Of a stretch of DNA of 64,000 nt, positions 1 to 8,553 are shown piece after piece. Below the pieces are notes generated by a model. That model was not told the DNA's origin, ran no database searches, and saw only the letters and a list, made by a program, of their open reading frames with translations. Location: positions 1 to 64,000 of the forward strand of contig CBDCOD010000025.1 in NCBI GenBank assembly GCA_965219665.1, read 5' to 3'. Position 1 is the stretch's first letter. Each line of letters opens with the position of its first letter. A program made the translations under genes and the position numbers. The DNA comes from CBDCOD01 sp965219665. Lineage in GTDB: Bacteria > Pseudomonadota > Gammaproteobacteria > CAKMZV01.

Positions 1-263
<263 letters not shown>

Positions 264-391
264 ACGATATGTGGGTTGTCTTAGGACAATGCCACTAAAA
301 TGACCTCAAAAGCGCCCAATAATAGTGTTTCCTTGTTCTATAATAGCAGATATGATTGACTGTTTTCATTTATAGAATCATGTATTGTTAT

Positions 392-467
392 GGGGCTATA
401 GCTCAGCTGGGAGAGCGCCTGATTTGCATTCAGGAGGTCTGCGGTTCGATCCCGCATAGCTCCACCA
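392..467 (+). tRNA. tRNA-Ala (TGC anticodon)
   Basis: A 76-nt cloverleaf with encoded CCA. The acceptor stem GGGGCTA/TAGCTCC contains the G3:U70 wobble pair that marks alanine tRNAs, and the anticodon loop reads TTTGCAT (anticodon TGC). In a standard spacer tRNA-Ile comes first and tRNA-Ala second; here Ala is first and Ile lies about 1 kb away behind two protein genes. Confidence 0.97.
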
Positions 468-497
468 TATGTTAGTTTTCGACCTTAAAATATACTC

Positions 498-794
498 ATG
501 AAAAAAATCCTTTTATTTACTTGTTTAGTTTTTATGGCGGGCTGCTCAACACAGACCTTTTATATTAATGAAAAGCCTACTGCAAAGAAGACTCAGCCTA
601 ATGTGGAAAAATCGTCGCAATTTTTTATCGTTGGTATTGGTCAGGAAGACGAAATTAATCCCGCAAAAATTTGTGGTGGTGTAGCAAACATTGCCAAAGT
701 AGAAACTGAATTATCCTTTTTGAATGGATTCCTCCGCGCTCTAACCTGGGGTATATATTCGCCACGTACCAAGCGCGTTTACTGTCTTAAATAA
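498..794 (+). CDS. Bor/Iss-family outer-membrane lipoprotein
   Basis: A 98-residue protein with a lipoprotein signal peptide (MKKILLFTCLVFMAGC; lipobox AGC with Cys at residue 16). The body matches the layout of lambda Bor and Iss: QTF near the mature N-terminus, a FF(I/V).GIGQ segment, AKICGG, V.TE..FLNG, then GIY.P...VYC at the end. Family members are surface lipoproteins linked to serum resistance in lysogens; that role here is inference. It sits between tRNA-Ala and tRNA-Ile inside what should be an rRNA spacer, which suggests acquisition by transfer. There is no strong Shine-Dalgarno before the ATG. A probable barrel-protein gene follows after 9 bases. Confidence 0.85.
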   Translation: MKKILLFTCLVFMAGCSTQTFYINEKPTAKKTQPNVEKSSQFFIVGIGQEDEINPAKICGGVANIAKVETELSFLNGFLRALTWGIYSPRTKRVYCLK

Positions 795-803
795 TAAAAT
801 CAC

Positions 804-1399
804 ATGCTTAGAACAATTCAGAAATTACTAACTGCTGTAATAATTGTCGCATTTAGTGGTGTAGCATCTGCGGAGAAAACGGAATATTTGTAGGCATAAA
901 ATCGACTACCAGTGAAGAGTTAACCGTTGATCTTACGCGCGCAGACAGCCGAGGCGTTGTAGAAAATTCTGCTGAGGATGTCCCATATAGTTTTTCTGCA
1001 GGATACCGCTTCGTATGGGGAAACCGGCTTGTCTCCAGAGTATACGTATCGCATTTGGCTCTTAGTGCTAATCAAAATGACGGCGTTGATCTAGGGGTTA
1101 CTCTGATGAATGGAGAGTTTATTTATAAGACCAGCCGTGATGGCGGCATTGCTTTTGCTGTTGGCGTAGGCAACGGTCAATACGATCAAGAAGATTTGTC
1201 AGCAAGCGGCACAGCAACACGTATCGCTCTTGGCTATAGCGTCATTGATTCCAGTGGCTGGCAAGCAGGATTTTTCTTTAGCACCTACTCTGTTAAAGCG
1301 GAAGATAACGTAGATGTAGCAGGTCTTGATACCGATGTAGATGTAGATTTAGATCTTGACCTGACCGGATTAGAATTAGAGTTAGGCTACGTTTTTTAA
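804..1399 (+). pseudogene. Outer-membrane beta-barrel protein, frameshifted
   Basis: An ATG at 804 gives a signal peptide-like start (MLRTIQKLLTAVIIVAF, then SGVASA), which stops at 891-893. One frame away the reading continues uninterrupted from about 878 to the TAA at 1397-1399, with alternating polar/hydrophobic segments (YSFSAGYRF, VYVSHLALSAN, GIAFAVGVGNG) and a C-terminal aromatic end (LGYVF) typical of small porin-like barrels. Restoring one A in the A run near 876-879 would rebuild a protein of about 198 residues. A strongly acidic Asp-Val/Asp-Leu repeat lies close to the C-terminus (about 1309-1365). The specific family is not recognised. The lesion may be a real mutation, a slippage switch or a sequencing error. 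Confidence 0.6.
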
Positions 1400-1451
1400 T
1401 TCGTCTCGCGATATAATAACAGGTAAAACAATCCCTTGTCTCGTTGACAAC

Positions 1452-1528
<77 letters not shown>

Positions 1529-1905
1529 GATATTTCTCTGGTACTATCCAACAACATATCGAAACCCTTTTTCATGCCAGCTTCCGCACTACAAACCAGT
1601 TTGCATAGTCCGTTCCACGACATAGGCATAGCGGCTGTATAGCAATCTGTTTTGAGTATTTAATCTTTCAGCATGGCTTATACGGAGCGAGCGTGTGGTG
1701 GTTGATATAATGCTTAGCATTGGTATTAGAGCTATAATATCACACAAGATGAGGGGGTATTATATAAACAGCAACGTAAGGCATAAAGGTTATAATGTGC
1801 CGTTCGTCACTACAAATAAATCACCGTGTGATAAACTAATAGGCGCGTTCTTATCACAACAAATAGTTGCGAGATAGAATACTTACAGTTTAACTTTTTA
1901 TATCA
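1529..1905. other. Intergenic stretch, no gene supported
   Basis: About 375 bases between tRNA-Ile and argD where a 23S rRNA gene would be expected and is absent. AT-rich with TATAAT-like hexamers at about 1706-1711 and 1733-1738 that could serve argD, but neither has a convincing -35 partner. A 60-codon open frame (1695-1877) shows no ribosome binding site and no recognisable protein, so it is not called. Confidence 0.5.
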
Positions 1906-1930
1906 AGCACTGGCAGCAGTGCTTTTTTAT
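1906..1930 (+). terminator. Terminator-like hairpin directly before argD
   Basis: AGCACTG, loop GCAG, CAGTGCT, then a run of six T: a perfect 7-bp stem with a U-tract. It ends only three bases before the ATG at 1934, so it either ends transcription from the tRNA side or acts on argD expression itself. Confidence 0.6.
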
Positions 1931-1933
1931 TTT

Positions 1934-3097
1934 ATGAATCATTTATTACCAGCTTATAACAGACTATCGGTTGCCTTTGAGAAGGGTGAAGGTATCTGGC
2001 TATGGGATAGTACAGGCAAGCGTTATATGGACGCCCTAAGCGGCATTGCTGTCTGCGGGCTTGGTCATGCGCACCCTAAATTGGTAGAAGCACTAACGGC
2101 TCAAGCGCAGCGGCTGTGGCATTGCTCTAATCTTTTTGAAATTCCTTTACAGCAGCAATTAGCAGAAAAGCTTTGCATAATGGCTGGGATGGATCAAGTT
2201 TTTTTCGCAAATTCAGGTGCTGAGGCCAATGAATCAGCACTCAAGTTAGCAAAACGCTACGGGAATAGTAAAGGCATTGCAGTCCCTGCAATCGTGGTGT
2301 TTGAGCATGCTTTTCATGGGCGGACGCTGGCAACGCTTTCCGCGACCGGCAACCCTAAAGTTCATCAGGGTTTTGAGCCATTGGTCGAGCATTTTGTGCG
2401 TGTGCCGATCAATGATATTGCTGCTATTCGTGAAGTTGCTCAAAAATATCCCAATATTGTTGCAGTGCTCTTAGAGCCTATACAGGGAGAAGGCGGCGTC
2501 AATGTCTTAGATTTATCGTATTTGCAACAATTGCATGCTCTTGCTCGATCTAAAAATTGGCTGTTCATGGCAGATGAAATACAGTCAGGCATGGGACGTA
2601 CAGGGACTTTTTGTGCGCTAGAGCATGCTCAAATTAAGCCCGATGTGTTAACGTTGGCAAAGGGGCTGGGAAATGGATTCCCGATAGGGGCTTGTTTGGT
2701 ATCTGGGGTAATGCGTGATGGCTTCCAGCCCGGGAACCATGGAACCACATTTGGAGGCAATCCTTTGGCTTGCGCTGTAGCCTTAAAAGTGTTAGAAGTG
2801 CTGGAAAAAGAAGATCTAATGAGCAATGCGGCAGAGCGAGGCGCGCAGTTACTTAGTTATTTTGAGGCGCATTTGAGTAAGCATTTAGTTTCTATTCGTG
2901 GCAAAGGACTGATTATAGGCTTGGAATTGAAAAAACCATGTGCCGATTTAGTCCAAAAAGGTTTAGATGCGGGCATCGTATTAAATGTGACCGCAGGTAA
3001 TGTGGTGCGACTACTCCCACCGCTTACGATCACGCAAGAAGAGACACAAGAGCTGGCAGAGCGTGTTACCAATTTGATAGTGGAGATTTGTGCATGA
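1934..3097 (+). CDS. argD: Acetylornithine aminotransferase (class III PLP enzyme)
   Basis: A protein of 387 residues when started at the ATG at 1934 (MNHLLPAYNRLSV); the GTG five codons earlier lies inside the terminator-like hairpin and is less likely. It has the class III aminotransferase layout: GLGHAHP near the start, the phosphate-binding ANSGAEANE segment, DE.QSGMGRTG, and the PLP lysine in AKGLGNGFPIGA (Lys243). The enzyme converts N-acetylglutamate semialdehyde to N-acetylornithine in arginine synthesis. Its stop overlaps the start of argF, so the two form an operon. Related enzymes can also act on succinyl-ornithine or diaminopimelate precursors; the argF neighbour supports the arginine role. 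No clear Shine-Dalgarno precedes the start. Confidence 0.9.
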   Translation: MNHLLPAYNRLSVAFEKGEGIWLWDSTGKRYMDALSGIAVCGLGHAHPKLVEALTAQAQRLWHCSNLFEIPLQQQLAEKLCIMAGMDQVFFANSGAEANESALKLAKRYGNSKGIAVPAIVVFEHAFHGRTLATLSATGNPKVHQGFEPLVEHFVRVPINDIAAIREVAQKYPNIVAVLLEPIQGEGGVNVLDLSYLQQLHALARSKNWLFMADEIQSGMGRTGTFCALEHAQIKPDVLTLAKGLGNGFPIGACLVSGVMRDGFQPGNHGTTFGGNPLACAVALKVLEVLEKEDLMSNAAERGAQLLSYFEAHLSKHLVSIRGKGLIIGLELKKPCADLVQKGLDAGIVLNVTAGNVVRLLPPLTITQEETQELAERVTNLIVEICA

Positions 3098-3984
3098 AGC
3101 AACTGAGGCACTTTCTTTCATTGGATGATTTAGATCAGTCCGAGTTACTGACTGTAATCAATCGAGCTATTGAGCTAAAAGCGATGCGTGATCAAGGCAA
3201 GCAGCATACGCCACTGCAAAACAAAATATTGACCATGATTTTTGAGCACAAATCTACACGAACACGGCTATCTTTTGAGGCAGGGATGCTGCAATTAGGC
3301 GGGCAGGCGATATATCTTAATGCTGCGGACTCTCAACTCAGTCGAGGAGAGCCGATAGCAGATACGGCTCGTGTTATCAGCAAAATGACAGACGCAATTA
3401 TGATACGTGCCCACCAGCATGAGGATGTTGTTGCCCTGGCAGAGGCTGCTACTGTTCCAGTAATAAATGGCTTGACGGATCGTTATCATCCGTGCCAACT
3501 ACTGGCAGACTTGCAGACAATTCAAATGTGCTTTGGGCGCATAGAGGGTTTAATTGTTGCATGGTTAGGTGACTACAACAACATGTGCAGAACCTATGAA
3601 GCAGCAGCCGAGCGTTTAGGCTTTGAGTTGCGCGTTTGTGTGCCGCAGGCGATGTTAGACGACTTTAGCGCCAGAGACAATGTACGCTGGGTAGATCGGA
3701 TTGAAGAAGCAGTATCTGGTGCGCATGTAGTAACCACAGATGTTTGGGCAAGCATGGGACAAGAGCAGGAACAAGCGCAACGCAGTACCATTTTTCAGCC
3801 CTATCAGGTGGGGGATGAAGCGATGGCTCGAGCTCACGATGACGCCATTTTCCTACACTGCCTACCGGCACATCGCGGAGAAGAAGTTAGTGCCTCTGTA
3901 ATTGATGGTAATGCCTCTCAAGTTTGGCTACAAGCCGAAAATAGACTGCATGCACAAAAAGCGCTATTAGAATTTTTAATATAA
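3094..3984 (+). CDS. argF: Ornithine carbamoyltransferase
   Basis: 296 residues from the ATG at 3094, which overlaps the argD stop as ATGA and has GGAG nine bases upstream; the earlier GTG is not preferred. The carbamoyl-phosphate signature STRTR is at residues 54-58, HPCQLLAD lies mid-protein and HCLPAHRGEEV near the end carries the catalytic Cys of the ornithine enzyme. It makes citrulline from ornithine and carbamoyl phosphate in the cytoplasm. The length fits short anabolic ArgF proteins. A strong terminator follows. Confidence 0.95.
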   Translation: MKQLRHFLSLDDLDQSELLTVINRAIELKAMRDQGKQHTPLQNKILTMIFEHKSTRTRLSFEAGMLQLGGQAIYLNAADSQLSRGEPIADTARVISKMTDAIMIRAHQHEDVVALAEAATVPVINGLTDRYHPCQLLADLQTIQMCFGRIEGLIVAWLGDYNNMCRTYEAAAERLGFELRVCVPQAMLDDFSARDNVRWVDRIEEAVSGAHVVTTDVWASMGQEQEQAQRSTIFQPYQVGDEAMARAHDDAIFLHCLPAHRGEEVSASVIDGNASQVWLQAENRLHAQKALLEFLI

Positions 3985-4016
3985 AAAAAGCCCAATGTTT
4001 ATTGGGCTTTTGTATT
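3985..4016. terminator. Rho-independent terminator after argF
   Basis: AGCCCAAT, loop GTTT, ATTGGGCT, with a T-rich right side and an A run on the left, so it can work in both directions. It ends argDF and may also end the convergent gene at 4038-4316. Confidence 0.85.
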
Positions 4017-4037
4017 TTTGTCTGTTATCCTAAGAGA

Positions 4038-4316
4038 TTATTCGCAGTTCCAGCCCCACCCGCGCTGTTTTTCAACAAATAAATCCGCTTTATCCTCACA
4101 AAATCCCAATTGATTTTGAGCACTCCAAAGCGTTTTTGTAGTTCCTTGTTTAGTATAAGTAACAGCACAGGGTACAGACTGCCCAGGTGTTTCATAAACC
4201 ACCGATATAATCCGTGTTTGTGCACCATGTGTACACGTATAAGCGATGTCAGCAGCAGCACTTAAAGATAGTAGGATAGCAAATAAAGCAGTTATTAGCT
4301 TTGTTAATATAGGCAT
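4038..4316 (-). CDS. Small exported protein of unknown function
   Basis: 92 residues: a clear signal peptide (MPILTKLITALFAILL, then SLSAAA, with cleavage probable after AAA), then a mature domain of about 68 residues with four Cys (CTHG, PCAV, FCED, WNCE), which could form two disulfides in the periplasm. No family is recognised with confidence. The gene stands alone, convergent with argDF and divergent from rpsU, with its own hairpin terminators on both sides. Confidence 0.65.
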   Translation of the reverse strand: MPILTKLITALFAILLSLSAAADIAYTCTHGAQTRIISVVYETPGQSVPCAVTYTKQGTTKTLWSAQNQLGFCEDKADLFVEKQRGWGWNCE

Positions 4317-4396
4317 AGAAGAATCTCCGAAGATAAATTAAAGGGCTTAATACAATGTGTATGCCAAATTATATTCCATACGCATGCCCATTGACT

Positions 4397-4430
4397 ATAA
4401 AAAGCAGTCAGCACTTCAGACTGCTTTTGC
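4397..4430. terminator. Inverted repeat between exported protein gene and rpsU
   Basis: AAAAGCAGTC, nine-base loop, GACTGCTTTT: a perfect 10-bp inverted repeat with A/T-rich flanks, the form of a bidirectional terminator. It lies upstream of both neighbouring genes, so its job is unclear; it may be left from a lost gene or insulate rpsU. Confidence 0.55.
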
Positions 4431-4434
4431 CTAA

Positions 4435-4468
4435 TTGTAACCAAAAAAAATTTGCCTGAGGGTATAAT
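4435..4468 (+). promoter_or_regulatory. Probable rpsU promoter
   Basis: A perfect TATAAT hexamer at 4463-4468 about 95 bases before rpsU. The only upstream TTGTAA (4435-4440) is 22 bases away, longer than ideal, so the -35 assignment is weak. Confidence 0.4.
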
Positions 4469-4563
4469 ACGCCGCCCTTTGAAGATAGGGACAGCATTAA
4501 GGGTTCAGATGGATCCTTGTTAGGGATGAACAGAAGTTAAGTACAAAGGTTGAATAGTTAAAT

Positions 4564-4785
4564 ATGCCAAGCATTAAAATCAGAGATAACGACTCATTTG
4601 AGTCAGCATTGCACCATTTTAAGAGAGCCTGCGATCGTGCAGGTATTGTTGCAGAAGTTCGCGACAGAGAATTTTACGAAAAGCCAACATGGGCGCGTAA
4701 AAGAGCCAAAGCTACAGCAAAGAAAAGGTTATTTATTCGCTTGCTACGTGAACGTAGCGCCTTAGGCGGCACACGCCGTCGTTAG
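4564..4785 (+). CDS. rpsU: 30S ribosomal protein S21
   Basis: 73 residues, very basic, starting [16 protein letters not shown] and carrying the S21 core RAC.RAGI..E.R.REFYEKP..RK and an Arg-rich tail (GGTRRR). It belongs to the small ribosomal subunit platform near the 16S 3' end and helps initiation. In many gammaproteobacteria rpsU is followed by dnaG and rpoD; here it stands alone with its own terminator. Confidence 0.97.
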   Translation: MPSIKIRDNDSFESALHHFKRACDRAGIVAEVRDREFYEKPTWARKRAKATAKKRLFIRLLRERSALGGTRRR

Positions 4786-4816
4786 TTCGCCACAACCACC
4801 AAACCATCTGTAGATT

Positions 4817-4842
4817 AACACGCTGAATCAGCGTTGTTTTTT
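4817..4842 (+). terminator. Terminator after rpsU
   Basis: ACGCTG, loop AAT, CAGCGT followed by GTTTTTT: a short GC stem with a U-tract about 35 bases past the rpsU stop. Confidence 0.75.
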
Positions 4843-4846
4843 AACC

Positions 4847-5230
4847 TTACGCCATTTGCATTGCAATGGCGCTTTTTGTTTGCATAATGCGATTAGTATG
4901 TGGATGAAAATACACTAATTGAGGTCTATGCTTTGCTACTTCAGCAGGCGTTAGGCCTGCAAAAGTTGCAATAATCAGAATATCACCAACGCTTGCTTTA
5001 TGAGCTGCCGCTCCATTGACTGAAATGATTTCGCTTGCTGGCTCTGCCGCAATGGCATAGGTTGTAAAGCGATTGCCATTCGTCACATTATAGACATCTA
5101 TACGCTCATACTCTAATATACCGCTTGCTTGAAGAAGCAGGCTATCTATAGCGCAGGAACCTTCATAATCCAGTTCGCAATGCGTTACTGTGACGCGATG
5201 AAGTTTGGCGTGTAAAAATGAGCGAATCAT
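4847..5230 (-). CDS. panD: Aspartate 1-decarboxylase (pyruvoyl enzyme)
   Basis: 127 residues, normal for PanD. The self-cleavage site is visible as YEGSC with Gly24-Ser25; Ser25 becomes the pyruvoyl group. Other family marks are [16 protein letters not shown] at the start, the Lys9 region, RF.TY.I, and GAAAHK..VGDI...F. It makes beta-alanine from aspartate for pantothenate and CoA. The gene is single here, not linked to panBC, and diverges from guaB. Confidence 0.96.
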   Translation of the reverse strand: MIRSFLHAKLHRVTVTHCELDYEGSCAIDSLLLQASGILEYERIDVYNVTNGNRFTTYAIAAEPASEIISVNGAAAHKASVGDILIIATFAGLTPAEVAKHRPQLVYFHPHTNRIMQTKSAIAMQMA

Positions 5231-5442
5231 AACGAATTATTTTGAATATTCCAACCTAAAAAAATAAAAATGCTGCACTGCATTCTAAATCAAATAGTGC
5301 CTGTAGGTCAAGGTTCTCTAGTTTTTTATAGACAACTGCCCTGCTGCACTCCACCTGATTGGCAATATGAAACAGAACTACGTGTAATAAGCGAGACCAG
5401 CATAATAAAAACTACAGCATAACAATAAAAGGCGGTGGGCTT

Positions 5443-5448
5443 TATAAT
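5443..5448 (+). promoter_or_regulatory. Probable -10 box of the guaBA promoter
   Basis: A perfect TATAAT 37 bases before the guaB ATG. No good -35 hexamer is seen at the expected distance. A 50-codon frame at 5270-5422 in the same gap lacks a ribosome binding site and is not called as a gene. Confidence 0.45.
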
Positions 5449-5485
5449 GTGCAGGCTACACAGATTACTATAGAAATTTACGATT

Positions 5486-6949
5486 ATGGACAAAATTCGC
5501 TACAGAGCACTAACCTTTGATGATGTGCTCATCGTTCCCGCACATTCAACAATCCTTCCAAGGGAAGTGTCATTGAAGACACAGCTCACAGAGTCATTAT
5601 CCTTGAATACGCCATTGCTCTCTGCTGCAATGGATACCGTTACAGAAAGCCGATTGGCTATTGCGCTGGCAGAAGAAGGTGGTATTGGTATCATTCACAA
5701 AAACCTATCCATTCAGCAGCAAGCAAAGGAGGTAGAGCGGGTAAAAAAATATGAAAATGGGGTGATCCCTGATCCAATAACCACAACACCACAAACACAA
5801 ATTAGTGAAGTAATACAGCGTGGTAAGGAAGCGGGCATATCTGCCATGCCAGTTGTAGAGGGTGAGCAATTAGTTGGAATCGTTACCAGTCGCGATTTAC
5901 GCTTTATTCGCGATACCAGCGTGCCTGTTGAGCAAGTTATGACGCCTAAAAATCGGCTGATTACTGTTTTAGAAAAGGACGTTCAAACCGATGAAGTGAC
6001 TAAACTATTACAGGTACACCGCTTAGAACGCCTGTTAGTAGTTGATAACGCTTTTAGGCTACGTGGAATGATTACCGTTAAGGACATGAGCAAAGCGACT
6101 GAGCACCCCAACGCGAGCAAGGATAGCTCAGAGCGGCTATTAGTTGGTGCGGCAGTTGGTGTCGGTCACGATTCAGAAGACAGGATTGCCGCCTTAGTAG
6201 CAGCGGGCGTAGATATTCTGGCAGTCGATACTGCGCATGGGCATGCGCGTGGCGTATTAGATAAAGTTAAATGGATTAAGACGCACTATCCTGACATGCA
6301 GGTTATAGGGGGTAACATTGCTACAGTTGAAGCGGCGCTTGCGCTAAAAGATGCTGGTGCCGACGCAGTTAAGGTTGGCATTGGTCCGGGCTCGATATGC
6401 ACTACTCGAGTTGTATCTGGTGTTGGCGTGCCACAGATTAGTGCGATTATGGAAGTAGCAGAGAGCTTAAAAGGCTCTTCAGTACGCGTAATTGCCGATG
6501 GAGGGATACGCTTTTCAGGTGATTTAGCAAAGGCGCTGGTAGCAGGGGCACATAGTGTAATGCTTGGCAGCATATTTGCAGGAACAGATGAAGCACCCGG
6601 TGAAATTGAATACTACCAAGGCAGAGCCTATAAATCCTATCGTGGCATGGGCTCTTTGGGGGCAATGCGTGCTCAACACGGCTCCAGCGACCGTTATTTT
6701 CAGAGTGAAGCAGAAGCGGATAAACTGGTTCCAGAAGGCGTTGAAGGGCGTGTACCCTACAAAGGCTCTATTGCACCCATCGTACACCAATTTTGCGGAG
6801 GACTGCGTTCCTCAATGGGCTATACAGGCAGCGAAAATCTACAAAGCTTTCGCAACGCACAGTTTGTACAAATCACTACAGCAGGCATCACAGAAAGCCA
6901 CGTACACGACGTTTCTATAACGAAGCAAGCACCTAACTATCGTATATGA
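5486..6949 (+). CDS. guaB: Inosine-5'-monophosphate dehydrogenase
   Basis: 487 residues, full length. The (beta/alpha)8 catalytic barrel is interrupted by a tandem CBS domain (about residues 95-210: [41 protein letters not shown]). The active-site loop GPGSICTTR carries catalytic Cys305; the IMP-binding [10 protein letters not shown] and the flap [10 protein letters not shown] follow. It oxidises IMP to XMP with NAD+, the committed step to GMP. It overlaps guaA by an ATGA, so the two proteins are coupled in translation. Confidence 0.98.
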   Translation: MDKIRYRALTFDDVLIVPAHSTILPREVSLKTQLTESLSLNTPLLSAAMDTVTESRLAIALAEEGGIGIIHKNLSIQQQAKEVERVKKYENGVIPDPITTTPQTQISEVIQRGKEAGISAMPVVEGEQLVGIVTSRDLRFIRDTSVPVEQVMTPKNRLITVLEKDVQTDEVTKLLQVHRLERLLVVDNAFRLRGMITVKDMSKATEHPNASKDSSERLLVGAAVGVGHDSEDRIAALVAAGVDILAVDTAHGHARGVLDKVKWIKTHYPDMQVIGGNIATVEAALALKDAGADAVKVGIGPGSICTTRVVSGVGVPQISAIMEVAESLKGSSVRVIADGGIRFSGDLAKALVAGAHSVMLGSIFAGTDEAPGEIEYYQGRAYKSYRGMGSLGAMRAQHGSSDRYFQSEAEADKLVPEGVEGRVPYKGSIAPIVHQFCGGLRSSMGYTGSENLQSFRNAQFVQITTAGITESHVHDVSITKQAPNYRI

Positions 6950-8523
6950 GCAGTCTATATACAGACCGAATCCTCATTTTAGATTTTGGTTCTCAGTTTA
7001 CACAACTTATTGCGCGCCGCATCCGAGAAATCGGTGTATATAGTGAAATTTATTCGTGTGACATCAGCCTACAAGACATAGAAGCCTTTGCCCCCACAGG
7101 CATAGTGCTATCAGGCGGCCCTAACTCCGTCTATGCGCCCGATGCTTTGACTCTTCCAGAAGGGCTATTAGACGCAGACTATCCCATTTTAGCCATTTGC
7201 TATGGTATGCAGGCCTTAGCCTCTGCACTCGGTGCAGAAGTACACGCCGCAACACAGCACGAATACGGCTATGCACAAATCCGTGCGCGCGGGCACGCGC
7301 CCCTGCTAAACGGCATTATGGACCGTGAAAACGCTCAAGGGCATGGCCTATTAGACGTATGGATGAGCCACGGTGATCAAGTAGCCTCACTTCCAGAGGG
7401 ATTTTGTCTTATGGCATCAACCGATAACTGCCCCATTGCTGGCATGGCAAACATCGACCAAAAAATATACGCCATTCAATTTCACCCTGAAGTAACCCAT
7501 ACAAAACAAGGAGAGGCGATTATTCGTCGATTTGTAGTAGATATTTGTGGCTGTCGCATTCAGTGGCAAACAGCACATATCACAGACAGTATTATTGAAA
7601 AACTGCGTCAAAAAATAGGCAAAAAGCGGGTGCTGTTAGCCCTATCAGGCGGTGTAGATTCATCAGTAGCCGCGCTGCTACTGCACAAAGCTATTGGTGA
7701 ACAATTACACTGTGTTTTTGTGGATAACGGCTTACTTCGGCTCAATGAAGGTGACGATGTCATGATGCTATTCTCAGATCATCTGGGTCTTCAGGTGCAG
7801 CGGGTAAATGCCCAAAATCGCTTTTTAGACGCGCTCGGTCAAGCAGAAAACCCTGAAGAAAAGCGCAAAATAATCGGGCATGCCTTTATCAATGTATTTG
7901 AAGAAGTAGCAAAATCACACAAGCAGCCCCCCCAGTATTTAGCGCAAGGCACTATTTACCCTGATGTAATTGAATCGGCCGCCAGCAAGCATGGCAAAGC
8001 ACAAGTGATAAAATCGCACCACAATGTCGGCGGTCTGCCTGAAACGCTTGGTTTAGACTTAGTAGAACCCCTGCGCGAACTATTCAAAGACGAAGTACGT
8101 AAGATTGGGCTACACTTAGGGCTGAGTAAAACGATGCTCTATCGCCACCCCTTCCCGGGTCCCGGGCTGGGTGTGCGCATACTGGGCGCAATCAAAGCAG
8201 AATATGCAGATATTCTCAGAAAAGCAGATGCCATCTTTATTGAAGAACTGCACCGAGCAGAATACTACACCAAATTAGCCCAAGCATTTGTCGTATTTTT
8301 ACCCGTGAAATCCGTTGGTGTTGTTGGCGATCAGCGCCGTTACGGCTATGTAGTTGCACTGCGTGCTGTAACCACCACTGATTTTATGACTGCCAACTGG
8401 GCAGACTTGCCTACCGCCCTAATTGCTACCGTATCCAACCGCATCATCAATGAAATCCCCGACATTTCCAGAGTGGTATATGATGTATCCAGCAAACCCC
8501 CTGCCACCATTGAATGGGAATAA
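6946..8523 (+). CDS. guaA: GMP synthase (glutamine-hydrolysing)
   Basis: 525 residues with the three expected parts. The class I glutamine amidotransferase has nucleophile Cys85 in CYGMQ and His180/Glu182 in FHPEV. The ATP pyrophosphatase domain has the PP-loop LSGGVDSS (233-240). The C-terminal dimerisation domain carries [11 protein letters not shown] and ends in PPATIEWE. It turns XMP into GMP using glutamine and ATP. It is the second gene of the guaBA operon and is followed 30 bases later by the convergent end of hsdR. Confidence 0.98.
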   Translation: MSSLYTDRILILDFGSQFTQLIARRIREIGVYSEIYSCDISLQDIEAFAPTGIVLSGGPNSVYAPDALTLPEGLLDADYPILAICYGMQALASALGAEVHAATQHEYGYAQIRARGHAPLLNGIMDRENAQGHGLLDVWMSHGDQVASLPEGFCLMASTDNCPIAGMANIDQKIYAIQFHPEVTHTKQGEAIIRRFVVDICGCRIQWQTAHITDSIIEKLRQKIGKKRVLLALSGGVDSSVAALLLHKAIGEQLHCVFVDNGLLRLNEGDDVMMLFSDHLGLQVQRVNAQNRFLDALGQAENPEEKRKIIGHAFINVFEEVAKSHKQPPQYLAQGTIYPDVIESAASKHGKAQVIKSHHNVGGLPETLGLDLVEPLRELFKDEVRKIGLHLGLSKTMLYRHPFPGPGLGVRILGAIKAEYADILRKADAIFIEELHRAEYYTKLAQAFVVFLPVKSVGVVGDQRRYGYVVALRAVTTTDFMTANWADLPTALIATVSNRIINEIPDISRVVYDVSSKPPATIEWE

Positions 8524-8553
8524 GCACACAGCCAACCCTATAACACAAGACGA

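Noticed and set aside
1695..1877. 60-codon frame before argD
   Set aside because: No ribosome binding site or protein-like pattern; AT-rich intergenic DNA.
5270..5422. 50-codon frame between panD and guaB
   Set aside because: No ribosome binding site, promoter-like TATAAT lies after it, and no recognisable protein.
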